Translations under genes and position numbers: made by a program
Assembly (NCBI GenBank): GCA_949747905.1
Contig: CATKEF010000034.1
Coordinates: 1 to 64,000, forward strand
From: an uncultured Eubacteriales bacterium
Lineage (GTDB): Bacteria > Bacillota > Clostridia > Christensenellales > Borkfalkiaceae
Direction of reading: 5' to 3'
Length of the DNA stretch: 64,000 bases
Part shown: positions 45,590 through 56,247 of the stretch, piece after piece
Position numbering within the stretch: position 1 is the stretch's first letter
Layout of the letters: each line of letters opens with the position of its first letter
The notes under the pieces: generated by a model
The model's database searches: none
Seen by the model: the letters and a program-made list of their open reading frames with translations, nothing else
What the model was told of the DNA's origin: nothing

Positions 45590-46239
45590 TTTTTAAGAAC
45601 TTCCGAATTCTTGGCAATGTAATTAATACCCGAAACAACGGTAAGAATAACGGACAAAGCAAAGAACGCCAGTCCCGTGTAATTTACGATATCGCCTGCT
45701 ATATGGTCGGTAAGCTCTTTAACGCCCTCGCCGATAAGCAACACCACAATAGCGATATCTTGCGTAACGGTTTTATATTTGCCGAAAATATCTGCGGCAA
45801 TCACAGTACCCGAACTTGCGGCAACCATTCTGAAACCGCTTACTATTATTTCTCTCGCGAGTATCACGGCGACCCCGCAACCCGCAACGATTAATGTCCA
45901 CTCCCCGAGTCCGTCCGTAAATACAGACGGCACGGTCAGAAATACCACCAACGCCGACAACACAAGAACTTTGTCAGCAATAGGGTCAAGAAATTTCCCA
46001 AGGTTGGTTACAAGATTGTATTTTCTTGCAATTTTTCCGTCAAACAAATCGGTAAGACTTGCTATACCGAATATTGCAAGGGCAACAAAATAATGCGCCG
46101 TAAAATCGAGATAAAAGAAGAGCAGAAATACGGGTATCATAACCATACGACTTATTGTGAGTTTATTGGGCAAATTCATAACACCCTTACCCGCCGCGAT
46201 TTTATACGCCCTGCTGTTTCTGTCGAAATCTTCATTCAT
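45586..46239 (-). CDS. pgsA: CDP-diacylglycerol-glycerol-3-phosphate 3-phosphatidyltransferase
   Basis: A 217-residue membrane enzyme that makes phosphatidylglycerol phosphate. The CDP-alcohol signature is DGKIARKYNLVTNLGKFLDPIADK (D-G-x2-A-R-x8-G-x3-D-x3-D) near residues 66-89, and hydrophobic helices follow. The ATG at 46239 shares ATGA with the rimO stop. An internal ATG 60 bases on (MNLPNKLTISR) is where homology begins and is an alternative start. Confidence 0.95.
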   Translation of the reverse strand: MNEDFDRNSRAYKIAAGKGVMNLPNKLTISRMVMIPVFLLFFYLDFTAHYFVALAIFGIASLTDLFDGKIARKYNLVTNLGKFLDPIADKVLVLSALVVFLTVPSVFTDGLGEWTLIVAGCGVAVILAREIIVSGFRMVAASSGTVIAADIFGKYKTVTQDIAIVVLLIGEGVKELTDHIAGDIVNYTGLAFFALSVILTVVSGINYIAKNSEVLKK

Positions 46240-47570
46240 AATTCATAATCTCCGCAACGACCGTACAAATCATAACTGTCGTAATTCTCTATCAAAACAT
46301 CGTAATATTCGCCCTGTTTGGCGGAATGTGCATTAAAATAAACTTTGCCGTCTATTTCCGGCGCCTGAAAATACGCCCTGCCGACAAAACAATTTCTGTC
46401 GTAATCTATTCCGTCACACAGAACACGCAATATTTTTCCCTTAAATTTAGCGAGTTTTTCGGCTGAAATTCGAGACTGAATTTTATACAGCTCGGAAACG
46501 CGTCCTTTTTTAACGCCCGACGGTATCTGCCCCTTCAATTTTGCCGCAGCGGTATCGGGCTCTTTTGAATAGCCGAAAAATCCACAATTATCAAGACTCA
46601 CAATACTCAGAAAATCGCATAGACCTTGAAACTCATACTCCGTCTCGCACGGGAAACCCGCAATAAAAGTCGAACGTAAAGCTATTCCCGGAATATTTTT
46701 CCTCAGTTTTTCGATTAAAGAAATATAATCTTCCCGCGTTCCTTTTCTGTTCATTAATCTGAGAATACGGTTTTCACTGTGCTGAAGAGGAATATCGAGA
46801 TATTTTAATATTTTTGAATTGTCCCGTATTTCTTCGATTATTTCGTCGTCAATCATATCGGGATAACAGTACAAAAGTCTGATGCTTCCGATATTATCAA
46901 GCGCGGATAGTTGTTTTAAAAGATTTTTCAGCTCCTTTCTGCCGTATAAATCGGTGCCATAGCGCGTTACGTCCTGCGCAACAAGAATCAGCTCCGAGAT
47001 TTCTCCGAGCTTTTCTGCCTCCTCGACAAGACTCTCAACGGAGTAACTTTCGTATTTTCCGCGAATTTTAGGAATAAGACAGTATGTGCATTTGTTATTG
47101 CACCCGTCCGCTATTTTCAGATATGCATAGTGCGAAGGAGTCGTGACAACCCTGTCGGTCTTTACCTGTCCGCACCCAGCACCTACGGCATTGACTTGCT
47201 CGCCACGATAAGCCGCTTCAAGCGAATCGAAAAACGAGTCGTAGTCTTTTGTGCCGAGAAACACGTCGACCTCCGGCAACTGTTCGTACAATTCGCTTAT
47301 AAACTTTTGCGGCAAACAGCCCGTAACAACGAGCTTTTCAAGGTTAGCGTTTTTTTGTGCGGCACAATCGAGAATGGTTTCTATCGCCTCGCTTCTCGCC
47401 GAATTCAAAAAGGCACAAGTATTCACCACAAGAATCCGAGCGACTGAAATATCGTCGGTCAGTTCACATCCTCTCTCTTTAATTATTGACAAAAGTTTCT
47501 CGGAATCTACCCTGTTTTTATCGCAGCCGAGCGAAATGACCCCGAATTTTTTCTTTGTAAAATCAATCAT
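46236..47570 (-). CDS. rimO: Ribosomal protein S12 methylthiotransferase
   Basis: A radical-SAM enzyme of about 444 residues that methylthiolates Asp of ribosomal protein S12. Cluster cysteines lie in GVISLGCDKNRVDSE, VNTCAFLNSA and TGCLPQ; the radical SAM motif is CNNKCTYCLIPKIRG (about 150). LDIPLQHSENRILRLMNRKGTRE and a TRAM end are typical. It is distinguished from MiaB by the LGCDKNxVD motif. The ATG at 47570 overlaps ftsK by 8 bp; a GTG 12 bases upstream is an alternative. Confidence 0.94.
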   Translation of the reverse strand: MIDFTKKKFGVISLGCDKNRVDSEKLLSIIKERGCELTDDISVARILVVNTCAFLNSARSEAIETILDCAAQKNANLEKLVVTGCLPQKFISELYEQLPEVDVFLGTKDYDSFFDSLEAAYRGEQVNAVGAGCGQVKTDRVVTTPSHYAYLKIADGCNNKCTYCLIPKIRGKYESYSVESLVEEAEKLGEISELILVAQDVTRYGTDLYGRKELKNLLKQLSALDNIGSIRLLYCYPDMIDDEIIEEIRDNSKILKYLDIPLQHSENRILRLMNRKGTREDYISLIEKLRKNIPGIALRSTFIAGFPCETEYEFQGLCDFLSIVSLDNCGFFGYSKEPDTAAAKLKGQIPSGVKKGRVSELYKIQSRISAEKLAKFKGKILRVLCDGIDYDRNCFVGRAYFQAPEIDGKVYFNAHSAKQGEYYDVLIENYDSYDLYGRCGDYEL

Positions 47571-50500
47571 CAACGTCGTCACCGTAAATATTTACGAATT
47601 CTTCTTTGGTAAGTAAAACTTTTCTCGGTTTCGACCCTTCGGACTGGGTTACATAGTTCATGTTTTCCATCCAATCTATTATTTTACATGCCTTTATGTA
47701 TCCCACGGGGAAACGGCGCTGTATCATGGATACGGAAGCCTGATTGGACGTAACGCAATATTTCAGCGCTTTTATAAATGTATCGTCGATTTTGGTTTCC
47801 ACTCCGTCGCCGTCCAGACCTCCGCCGACAACGCCCTGAGGCTCCTCCTCTTCTACTTTGTTAATAAAATCGGATACGCTCTGGTCAAAGTACGTTTCAT
47901 TGTTTTCCTTTATATAATCGGTAACTCTCTGTACTTCGGGAGTATCGATAAAGCAGCCTTTAATACGCACAAGGTCTGGCTTATCGACGGAACGGAAATA
48001 CATATCGCCTTCGCCGAGCAATTTTTCTGCGCCGCCTATATCGAAAATAGTACGCGAATCGTCGAACGAATTCACCTTGAAACCTATTCGCGTGGGAAGG
48101 TTGGACTTGATAAGACCGGTAATACAGTCAACAGACGGACGTTGGGTTGCAAGAATCAGATGTATTCCGCAGGCGCGCGATTTCTGAGCAAGTTTTATTA
48201 TTCTGCCTTCTATATCCTTTTTTGCCTGCAACATCAAATCACCGAATTCATCCAGAATAATGACGATTTTAGGCAACTTATCGGCAGGGTCGGATATGTT
48301 CATATTATATTCGTCGAGATTTTTAGTCGCTTTTCCCGACTCAGTCATTTCCTTGAACAACGAATAACGCCGCTTCATCTCATCAATAGCCCAATTAAGA
48401 GCTTTTACGGCTTTATCTACCTCCGAAATAATTTCATTTACCATCAGGTGAGGAAGTTTATCGTACATAATAAACTCAACCTCTTTAGGGTCGACGAGAA
48501 TCAGCCTCAAATCTTCCGGACCGTATTTATACAGCAAACTGATTAAAAGCGTACTCAGACAGATACTCTTACCGCTGCCCGTAGTACCCGCAACGAGAAG
48601 GTGCGGCATCTTGGTAATATCGGGGCAAACCGCCTCTCCCTCCACGTTTTTACCGAGCGCAAACGTAAGCGAGGAAGGTTTGCAATTTATAAACTTCGGA
48701 CTTGCAAGCATACCTTTAAGCCCGACCGTGGTACGCCTCGAATTAGGCACGTCTATAGACAGCGCGCCTTTTGCATAGTTAAGATAAGCGGTAACGTTCT
48801 CTTTTTTCAACGCCATTGCAATTGCATCACGATAATTCAAAGAACGTTTGATATTAGTTTTATCTTCGATAATTACGTCGTAACGGGTTATCGCAGGTCC
48901 TATTGTCACATTTTCTATACTGCTGGATATCTTGAAGTTCTCCAAAGTCTCGACTATTATCCGCTTGCTGTCTTCAATCTCACCTGTATTGACGTTTGCA
49001 TTCTCGGGATAATCTTTAAGCAAATCAAGCGTAGGACGAACGTATTTCTTCCAGACGTGTTTGGGCTTTTCAGGTTCCTGAACAGGTTTTTCCACGGGAG
49101 GCGGAACAACGCGAGACGGCTGTCTCTGTACACTTTCGACAACAGGCGGCGTAATGCTTTCGTGGTTGACATCTTTGAAACCGACTTTTCTCTGCGATTC
49201 CTCAGACTGCGACCTTAATGAATTTATACCGAGAACGTCGTCCTCGTCTCCATCGTCAAAAAGCTCCGAATTGCTTCGCAACGAGCGCTCCGAGCGCCTC
49301 TCTCCGCGCAAGGACGAACCGAGCATATCTGATATATCTTCTTTTATCACGCTTTCCTCGGGTTCGGGCGAAGGTTGCCTTATATAACCGTCATAAGGTC
49401 TCGGCGGTTCGGGTTGACGGGTATCTTCCACAGGGTCGTTTTCGAAAATAGATTTCTGATAAATTTCCTGTTCCTTTTTCTTTTCGTTAAAGCTGTAATC
49501 GTCGGCGACGTCGTTTTCGCCCTCGCTGTAATAAGTCTGTTCGTAATCATGCTCGGGTTCCTCATGATAATAGTTCGACTGTTCGCGAACAGACTGCGCA
49601 TAATCGCGTTCGCCCGCGCCGTAACCGTTCAGATTTTCCACGGGCTTTTCGCCGTAAACATAATTCGACGGCGATGAAACGGCGGGTCTGTTCAGAACTT
49701 CATCCTGATATGTTTCGGAATAACTGTTTTGCGGTTTATCCGTAGGCTTTGATTTAGATGAAAAACTGCTGAGATAATCAGCTTCGCTCGCAAGCGGAGC
49801 CACCGGTCTATTAAAATACGAATTTTCATTGAAAATCATATTTCTGCGGTAACTTTCGGCGGCGAACTCTCCTTTTTCGAACAATATTTTTCTACCCAGA
49901 TTCTTCTGCGAATATTTATCGTCGTCATAGTTCTGCCCGGTAACGGGTTCCCTGTAAACGGGCGCCTGTTCGGTATAGACGGCATTTGTCTGCGCCGTCT
50001 CCGGAAACGATACGCCTACCGATTGATTTTCAACGGCAATCGGCTGCATATTCTGAACTTTTTCGGAAACAGAGCGCCCCGATTTACGTAAGCCGCCTTT
50101 AAATACTACATAAATCAGCGCGCCGCCAAAAACCGAAAGAACGCTGAAAATAATATATGCGCCCGTAAACGTAGTGAATTTCGCCACGGGATAAACAAGC
50201 AAAGCGGAAATTAGCCCGCCGAACGTATAACCCGACCAACCGTTCACCGCGCCCGTATAACACTCGGAAATATAACTGCCGTAGCTTTCAATATTAAGAT
50301 TTCTGCTTGTCGCCGCGTGAAAAAGAAAAAATAACATTACCGCCGTGAAAGCAATAGTAAATACCTTTTTAAGCGGAATTTTCATTTTCTTTTCGAATGT
50401 GAGCCATTCGCCGAGATATGCGATAAGGAAAACGACGAGCCACGAACCGTACCCGAATGTTCCGTACATAAATGTACATATCGCCGCGCCTATTCCCGCA

Positions 50501-50628
50501 AAAATCGCATCAAAGGAAACGAGCATCACAAAGACAATTGCGGAAAACAGAAGCAAAGTCATGCCTATCGTTTCTTTGGTAAGTATATATGAAATTTTAC
50601 CGTTTTTGTTATTTTTATTTTCGTCCAC
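47563..50628 (-). CDS. ftsK: DNA translocase FtsK/SpoIIIE
   Basis: A 1021-residue septal DNA pump. Four or five membrane helices are in the first 170 residues, then a long acidic, Tyr/Ser/Glu-rich linker (about 190-545), then the RecA-like motor with Walker A GTTGSGKSICLS (about 670) and ILVDPKEVEF, IVIILDEFGDLM, and the winged-helix gamma domain that reads KOPS/SRS at the end (SNQASVSMIQRRFPVGYIKA). The start is GTG at 50628, with a GGAG site. It heads ftsK-rimO-pgsA-cinA-recA-nadE. Confidence 0.96.
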   Translation of the reverse strand: MDENKNNKNGKISYILTKETIGMTLLLFSAIVFVMLVSFDAIFAGIGAAICTFMYGTFGYGSWLVVFLIAYLGEWLTFEKKMKIPLKKVFTIAFTAVMLFFLFHAATSRNLNIESYGSYISECYTGAVNGWSGYTFGGLISALLVYPVAKFTTFTGAYIIFSVLSVFGGALIYVVFKGGLRKSGRSVSEKVQNMQPIAVENQSVGVSFPETAQTNAVYTEQAPVYREPVTGQNYDDDKYSQKNLGRKILFEKGEFAAESYRRNMIFNENSYFNRPVAPLASEADYLSSFSSKSKPTDKPQNSYSETYQDEVLNRPAVSSPSNYVYGEKPVENLNGYGAGERDYAQSVREQSNYYHEEPEHDYEQTYYSEGENDVADDYSFNEKKKEQEIYQKSIFENDPVEDTRQPEPPRPYDGYIRQPSPEPEESVIKEDISDMLGSSLRGERRSERSLRSNSELFDDGDEDDVLGINSLRSQSEESQRKVGFKDVNHESITPPVVESVQRQPSRVVPPPVEKPVQEPEKPKHVWKKYVRPTLDLLKDYPENANVNTGEIEDSKRIIVETLENFKISSSIENVTIGPAITRYDVIIEDKTNIKRSLNYRDAIAMALKKENVTAYLNYAKGALSIDVPNSRRTTVGLKGMLASPKFINCKPSSLTFALGKNVEGEAVCPDITKMPHLLVAGTTGSGKSICLSTLLISLLYKYGPEDLRLILVDPKEVEFIMYDKLPHLMVNEIISEVDKAVKALNWAIDEMKRRYSLFKEMTESGKATKNLDEYNMNISDPADKLPKIVIILDEFGDLMLQAKKDIEGRIIKLAQKSRACGIHLILATQRPSVDCITGLIKSNLPTRIGFKVNSFDDSRTIFDIGGAEKLLGEGDMYFRSVDKPDLVRIKGCFIDTPEVQRVTDYIKENNETYFDQSVSDFINKVEEEEPQGVVGGGLDGDGVETKIDDTFIKALKYCVTSNQASVSMIQRRFPVGYIKACKIIDWMENMNYVTQSEGSKPRKVLLTKEEFVNIYGDDVDD

Positions 50629-50632
50629 TATT

Positions 50633-50686
50633 TTACTCCGTCACAATGTAACGCTCACGGCGCACTCCGAATCGAAAGTTTATCAT
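50633..50686 (-). other. Possible short upstream ORF before ftsK
   Basis: An ATG at 50686, within a few bases of the predicted transcription start, opens 17 codons ending TAA at 50633, five bases before the ftsK GTG and inside its ribosome site. No ribosome site precedes it. It could be chance. Confidence 0.2.
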
Positions 50687-50691
50687 TTTAT

Positions 50692-50720
50692 ATTATAACA
50701 TAGCGATGCAAAAAAAACAA
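50692..50720 (-). promoter_or_regulatory. Promoter of the ftsK-recA-nadE operon
   Basis: On the minus strand TTGTTT (50720-50715), a 17-bp spacer and TATAAT (50697-50692), about 64 bp before ftsK. Confidence 0.6.
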
Positions 50721-50740
50721 CGGTTTTATATATAAATATA

Positions 50741-50766
50741 TAAAAAGAGCGTACCGAAGTACGCTC
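50741..50766 (-). terminator. Terminator after ilvC
   Basis: An 8-bp stem (50747-50754 with 50759-50766) with a UUCG-type loop in the transcript, followed by five U residues on the minus strand. Confidence 0.92.
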
Positions 50767-50785
50767 CCGAATATCCTTGCAGTAA

Positions 50786-51847
<1,062 letters not shown>

Positions 51848-51854
51848 TTAAATA

Positions 51855-51884
51855 ATTATACAATCAATGCCACTCAAATGTCAA
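51855..51884 (-). promoter_or_regulatory. Promoter of ilvC
   Basis: On the minus strand TTGACA (51884-51879), an 18-bp spacer and TATAAT (51860-51855), about 40 bp before the ATG. No leader long enough for a T-box is present. Confidence 0.82.
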
Positions 51885-51930
51885 ATGTTTTGAATAAATT
51901 AAAAATTTTTTAGTAAATTTCAAGATATAC

Positions 51931-51968
51931 GCAAAAGCGCTTTTATATCACGATAAAAGCGCTTTTGC
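51931..51968 (-). terminator. Terminator overlapping the end of murC
   Basis: A 16-bp stem (51931-51946 with 51953-51968) and 6-nt loop. The murC TGA stop (51950-51948) lies inside the loop. The stem itself carries U runs; A/T-rich sequence follows. Confidence 0.82.
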
Positions 51969-53264
51969 TATTTCATAAATATCTCCCGCACCGAGAAACA
52001 AAATCGCATCACCCTCCCCGGCACAAGACAAAAACTCGCGTATATCTTCGGGACAATCGCCGTACCTCGCGTTCTCAACATTTTGATATAATGTCAGCGC
52101 GCTTCCTGAATCGTCAAAGTACTCCCGCGCCGCGAAAGTTTTATATATGAGCAGATTCTCAATCGTAAGCAACACCGAAACAAACTGCGAAAAAAGATTT
52201 TTTGTGCGCGAATACGTGTGCGGCTGAAACACTACATACAATTTTTTCCCCGCTATATTTCCAGCGGTTTTCAGCGTGGCCTCGATTTCATCGGGGTGGT
52301 GCGCATAGTCGGCTATACATTTAGCACCGTTGAAATCACCAATTTCCTCAAAACGTCTTTCGACACCTGAAAACCGTTCTATCCCTCTTTTTATATCCGA
52401 AAACTCCAAACCCGCAGCGCAGGCGGCGGAAACGGCGGCAAGAGCATTCCAGATATTATGCAAACCGAAGACATTTAATTTGATTTCTCCAAGGATTTTG
52501 CCGTTACGACAAATCTCGAAACTGTATTTTCCTCCGTTGCAAGTTATATTTCGGGCATAAAAATCAGCTTTGTCATCTGTACCGAATTTTATCCCCCCTA
52601 CGGCAAATTCGCCCGAGCGCGATATACATTCTTCTGCGCCGCTCATAAAATCGATATAAGCCGCCCTGAGATTTTCCGCACTTCCGTAACACTCGAGATG
52701 GTCCGCCCCGTAATTGAGAACAACTGCTATATCGGGCTTTAAATACAGAAAATTCTTTTTAAATTCGCACGCCTCGGTTATAAAATAGTCATTGCCTCCG
52801 AAATACGCATTTTTGAAAGTCAAGTCCCGCCCGCCTATATGCGCGGCAAACGGTTTTCCCGAAGCAAAAAATATGTGCGTGAGCATAGAAGCACAAGTTG
52901 TTTTGCCGTGGCAACCAGAAACCGCAATGACTTTTTTGAATTTTCTTGAAATCAGGTATAGAAATTCGCCTCTTGAGACAATAATCTTTTTAAGGCTTTC
53001 AGCCTCTTTGAGTTGAACGTCGTTTTGCAAAATCGCGTCGGTATAAACTATAACGTCGTATTTATCAATACTGCCGCGTTTTTCACCAAACTCCACCGCG
53101 GCGCCCATTGCTTCGAGCTCCCTCGTATAGACGCTCTGCACCCTGTCACTGCCGCCGACGCGTTTACCGACAGACAGCATAAATTTTGCAAGCGCACTCA
53201 TACTTACGCCACCTATACCAATGAAATAAAAACTGCCGAAATTTTCCGGAATATCGTTTTGCAT
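51948..53264 (-). CDS. murC: UDP-N-acetylmuramate-L-alanine ligase
   Basis: A 438-residue ligase that adds the first amino acid of the peptidoglycan stem. The Rossmann start is FIGIGGVSMSALAKF, the ATP loop is GCHGKTTCASML (about 115-126; the usual THGKTT with Cys for Thr), and NYGADHLECYG and ADYAHHPDEIEATL follow. It is separate from the other mur genes, on the far side of spoVG and ftsZ, and is monocistronic. Its last codons form part of the terminator. Confidence 0.95.
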   Translation of the reverse strand: MQNDIPENFGSFYFIGIGGVSMSALAKFMLSVGKRVGGSDRVQSVYTRELEAMGAAVEFGEKRGSIDKYDVIVYTDAILQNDVQLKEAESLKKIIVSRGEFLYLISRKFKKVIAVSGCHGKTTCASMLTHIFFASGKPFAAHIGGRDLTFKNAYFGGNDYFITEACEFKKNFLYLKPDIAVVLNYGADHLECYGSAENLRAAYIDFMSGAEECISRSGEFAVGGIKFGTDDKADFYARNITCNGGKYSFEICRNGKILGEIKLNVFGLHNIWNALAAVSAACAAGLEFSDIKRGIERFSGVERRFEEIGDFNGAKCIADYAHHPDEIEATLKTAGNIAGKKLYVVFQPHTYSRTKNLFSQFVSVLLTIENLLIYKTFAAREYFDDSGSALTLYQNVENARYGDCPEDIREFLSCAGEGDAILFLGAGDIYEIAKALLS

Positions 53265-53348
53265 ATTAAATTTTATTAAAAAATATTTACTTTTAGCACG
53301 AATTTTAAAGAATTTTATTATTTTAACAAAAAATTTTATATATAAGTG

Positions 53349-53377
53349 TTGAAATTCTTTTTCTTTTATTGTAAAAT
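53349..53377 (+). promoter_or_regulatory. Promoter of spoVG
   Basis: TTGAAA (53349-53354), a 17-bp spacer and TAAAAT (53372-53377). It looks like a housekeeping promoter; no clear SigH element was recognised. Confidence 0.65.
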
Positions 53378-53412
53378 GAATTCAATGAAAGTATAATCTG
53401 GCAGGTGAAGTT

Positions 53413-53676
53413 ATGAAAATCTCAGATGTACGAATCAGGTTAGTTAACAAGGAGGACAATAAACTCAAGGCTGTCGCCTCGATTACCATCGAGAACTGTT
53501 TTGTGGTTCACGATATCAAAATTATCGAATCGAACGACGGCGCGTTTATTGCGATGCCCAGCAGAAAAACTAATGACGGCGAATATAAGGATATTGCACA
53601 TCCGCTGAACACCGAGACCCGAGAATTATTAAAACAAGCAATCCTTACGGCTTACTACGATGAACTTAACAAATAA
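53413..53676 (+). CDS. spoVG: Septation/RNA-binding regulator SpoVG
   Basis: An 87-residue protein starting [26 protein letters not shown], with [10 protein letters not shown] and [22 protein letters not shown], which is near-textbook SpoVG. It is a small nucleic-acid-binding regulator of septation, sporulation and virulence genes in Firmicutes. The start is set by an AGGTGA site. It diverges from murC and converges on ftsZ. Its presence does not prove sporulation. Confidence 0.96.
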   Translation: MKISDVRIRLVNKEDNKLKAVASITIENCFVVHDIKIIESNDGAFIAMPSRKTNDGEYKDIAHPLNTETRELLKQAILTAYYDELNK

Positions 53677-53718
53677 GTCATTTAATTCTGACAGTTAAAT
53701 TAAACTGAATTTGTAGGA

Positions 53719-53753
53719 CGAAAAACCGCACGCATTGAGCGTGCGGTTTTTCG
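53719..53753. terminator. Bidirectional terminator between spoVG and ftsZ
   Basis: A 13-bp or longer stem (53721-53733 with 53739-53751) with a 5-nt loop and A5/T5 arms, so it works in both directions between convergent genes. Confidence 0.93.
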
Positions 53754-53769
53754 TAATATTATTTTAAAA

Positions 53770-55056
53770 TCAGTCGTCTCCGCGCTTACGCCCCAAATCT
53801 CTGAGTCGTTGAACGAATTTCGGAACGGTCTTCTCGACCGGACGCTCTATAGGAGGCTCGACAACATCGCTACGCACCTGAGGCATTACCGGCTGAATAG
53901 GCTGTACAGGAGGTACAGGCGGCAATTCACGAATCGGGTCCATGCGAGTAGGTTGCAACGGCTGCTGCGGAACGGACTTATAATATGGTTCGTTGACTGA
54001 CATCCTTCTTATTCCGCCGCCGGCGTAACTCCCGGAATCGTAAAGCATTCCGCTGTTATATGCTCTTTGCTGCTCTTCTTCACGTTTATTATCGAAACCG
54101 GGAAATCCAGTAGCTATAACGGTAATTTCAACTTCGTCCTGCACATTGGGGTCTATTCTCGCCCCGAATATTATGTTCGCCGAAGCATCAACGACGCTCT
54201 TAACAAGCTCGGCAGCATCCGCAACCTCGTCAAAAGTCAAATCCTGACCACCGACGACGTTCAAAATAACGCCGCGCGCACCTTCAATCGTCGTTTCCAA
54301 CAGCGGACTGTTTACCGCGACTCTGACAGCCTCGATTATTCTGTTGTCGCCCTTTGCGACACCGACGCCCAGGTGAGCAATGCCCTTGTCTTTAAGTATA
54401 GTCTTGACGTCCGCGAAGTCGAGATTTATTAAAGCCGGATTGACGATAAGCTCGGAAAGACCTTTAATGCCCTGTTTAAGAATTTCATCCGCAATTTTAA
54501 GCGCTTCCGTCATCGGCGTATTCTTCGCAACAACGGTTCTTATCTTGTCATTGGGGATTACTATAAGAGTATCCACGTATTTTTTGAGATTGTCGAGACC
54601 CTTGACCGTATTTTCCATACGTTTCTTACCTTCGAAACTGAAAGGCTCGGTAACAACTGCAACGGTAAGAATTTTCATATCCCTTGCAATCTTAGCTATA
54701 ACCGGCGCAGCTCCCGTGCCAGTTCCGCCGCCCATGCCGGCGGTAATAAACAAAAGGTCCGTACCTTTAACCGCGTCGGTAAGCAACTCTTTACTCTCTT
54801 CCGCAGCCGCTCTGCCCACGTCGGGGTCCGCACCGGCACCTAGACCTTTTGTAAGTCCGACGCCAATCTGAATTTTGTTTTCACAGGGAGAAAGCGCAAG
54901 AATCTGGCTGTCCGTGTTGACCACGTAATACTCTGCACTCGTAATTCTCGCTTCCAACATTCTGTTGACCGCGTTGTTGCCCGCGCCGCCCACGCCTATT
55001 ACCTTTATTTTAGCTTTGCCCGTCAAAGTCGGGCGTTCGACCATATCGTTAAACAT
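53770..55056 (-). CDS. ftsZ: Cell division GTPase FtsZ
   Basis: A 428-residue tubulin homologue that forms the Z ring. The GTP loop is GMGGGTGTGAAPVIA (about 105-119), with GVGGAGNNAVNRM near the start and the synergy loop NLDFADVKTIL. The linker (about 325-410) is Pro/Gln/Arg-rich, and the C-terminal peptide is VPKFVQRLRDLGRKRGDD, the site for FtsA, SepF or similar partners. It is cotranscribed with ftsA from a promoter at 56248. Confidence 0.98.
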   Translation of the reverse strand: MFNDMVERPTLTGKAKIKVIGVGGAGNNAVNRMLEARITSAEYYVVNTDSQILALSPCENKIQIGVGLTKGLGAGADPDVGRAAAEESKELLTDAVKGTDLLFITAGMGGGTGTGAAPVIAKIARDMKILTVAVVTEPFSFEGKKRMENTVKGLDNLKKYVDTLIVIPNDKIRTVVAKNTPMTEALKIADEILKQGIKGLSELIVNPALINLDFADVKTILKDKGIAHLGVGVAKGDNRIIEAVRVAVNSPLLETTIEGARGVILNVVGGQDLTFDEVADAAELVKSVVDASANIIFGARIDPNVQDEVEITVIATGFPGFDNKREEEQQRAYNSGMLYDSGSYAGGGIRRMSVNEPYYKSVPQQPLQPTRMDPIRELPPVPPVQPIQPVMPQVRSDVVEPPIERPVEKTVPKFVQRLRDLGRKRGDD

Positions 55057-55087
55057 TATAACCTCCGTTTAATGTGTTTCGGTAGTT

Positions 55088-56212
55088 TTATCTATTTTTT
55101 TCATCGTTAAGCGCCATATCAATAAGACTGAACAAGGAGCCGAACCGCGGTTTATCGTAATACGGAATTTTCGGTGCAACAGCCTCAACCGCCTTGACAA
55201 GCCTGCCGGAAATATGTTCGACTGCCCCACGAATTGTTTTAACACCTTCACCGGTGACCAAAAGCGGTTTGCCTTCTATGCTTTTTCCCGAATAATTCTG
55301 CCTGCACTCTTCCAACGTTTCGCATATACCGTCCAGAGCCTCGCGTATTTTATCCCGCAATTCGACGGTAGGGAAAGAATAAACTTTTCCTTCATATACG
55401 CACTCTTCTTTTGCCGACAGCCGCTCCTTCGCGTTCAGATTGACAGTTTTCAGAAACTCCGACGCAACTTCGTAAGGCATATCGAACTCACTCATAAGAT
55501 ACATTGCAATGTGTCCGACACCTACCGAAAACGCTTCGCTGTACAAAAGTCCGTTACCGCGAACAACGCTGTACGTCGAAGAAATATCCCCGAAATCGAA
55601 TAAGACGGCGCAATCGTCACGAATTTCCGGCTCAACGAGATACATCGCCTCCGCATAAGGAGCGGGAAGCAAATTCACCGTCGCGATTTCCCCGAAACGC
55701 TTAAACGCATCCATAAGACAGCCGATAAAAGCGTTATCGCATCTGAAAAAACAAAAACTGCCCTGCAAACCGTCGCTCACGCAACCGACGGGATTTACGG
55801 TTTTACGCTTGTCCGATAATGTGTAATAAAGACATGAACTGCGAATAAACCGCCATTTGCCGTCGCTTGCGGGCATTGCCGCAGCCGCAAGTTCCTCCAT
55901 ATCGTAAGAAGTAATTTTTTTTAAATTGTGAAAACTCAGAGTTCTGTCTACGTTTACAAGCGAAAGAAATTCTCCCGGAACGCCCACATAAAACGATTTG
56001 ATTCCACCGAGCGAAGTAAGCGTTTTCCCCACGACGTCGCATACGGCGGAAGAAAAACTGCCGACATCCAGAAATTCGCCCTCCGCAAAACCGTCGTAAC
56101 ATGCGGTATATTTACTTTTGATAATAAACGTATTGTTTACACCCTTTTCGGCGACAACCGCCGTCATTTCACGGGAGCGAACGTCAAGAACCGCAACGTA
56201 TTTTCCACGCAT
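55088..56212 (-). CDS. ftsA: Divergent FtsA-like cell division protein
   Basis: A 374-residue actin-fold protein. Its place between divIB and ftsZ and the segments FYVGVPGEFLSLVNV, CVSDGLQGS and EAFSVGVGHIAMYLMSEF support FtsA. It is short (normal is 410-440). The phosphate loops look eroded: LDVRSREMTAVV (9-20) replaces LDIGTSKV, and FDFGDISSTYSV (205-216) replaces IDIGGGTTD. The chain ends soon after RFGSLFSLIDMALN, with no clear amphipathic membrane helix. It may still tether FtsZ by another means, or another protein may do so. The call is moderately sure by context, weaker by sequence. Confidence 0.75.
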   Translation of the reverse strand: MRGKYVAVLDVRSREMTAVVAEKGVNNTFIIKSKYTACYDGFAEGEFLDVGSFSSAVCDVVGKTLTSLGGIKSFYVGVPGEFLSLVNVDRTLSFHNLKKITSYDMEELAAAAMPASDGKWRFIRSSCLYYTLSDKRKTVNPVGCVSDGLQGSFCFFRCDNAFIGCLMDAFKRFGEIATVNLLPAPYAEAMYLVEPEIRDDCAVLFDFGDISSTYSVVRGNGLLYSEAFSVGVGHIAMYLMSEFDMPYEVASEFLKTVNLNAKERLSAKEECVYEGKVYSFPTVELRDKIREALDGICETLEECRQNYSGKSIEGKPLLVTGEGVKTIRGAVEHISGRLVKAVEAVAPKIPYYDKPRFGSLFSLIDMALNDEKNR

Positions 56213-56247
56213 TCCGCTATTTTTCCTTCCGTCTGTTTATATATAAA

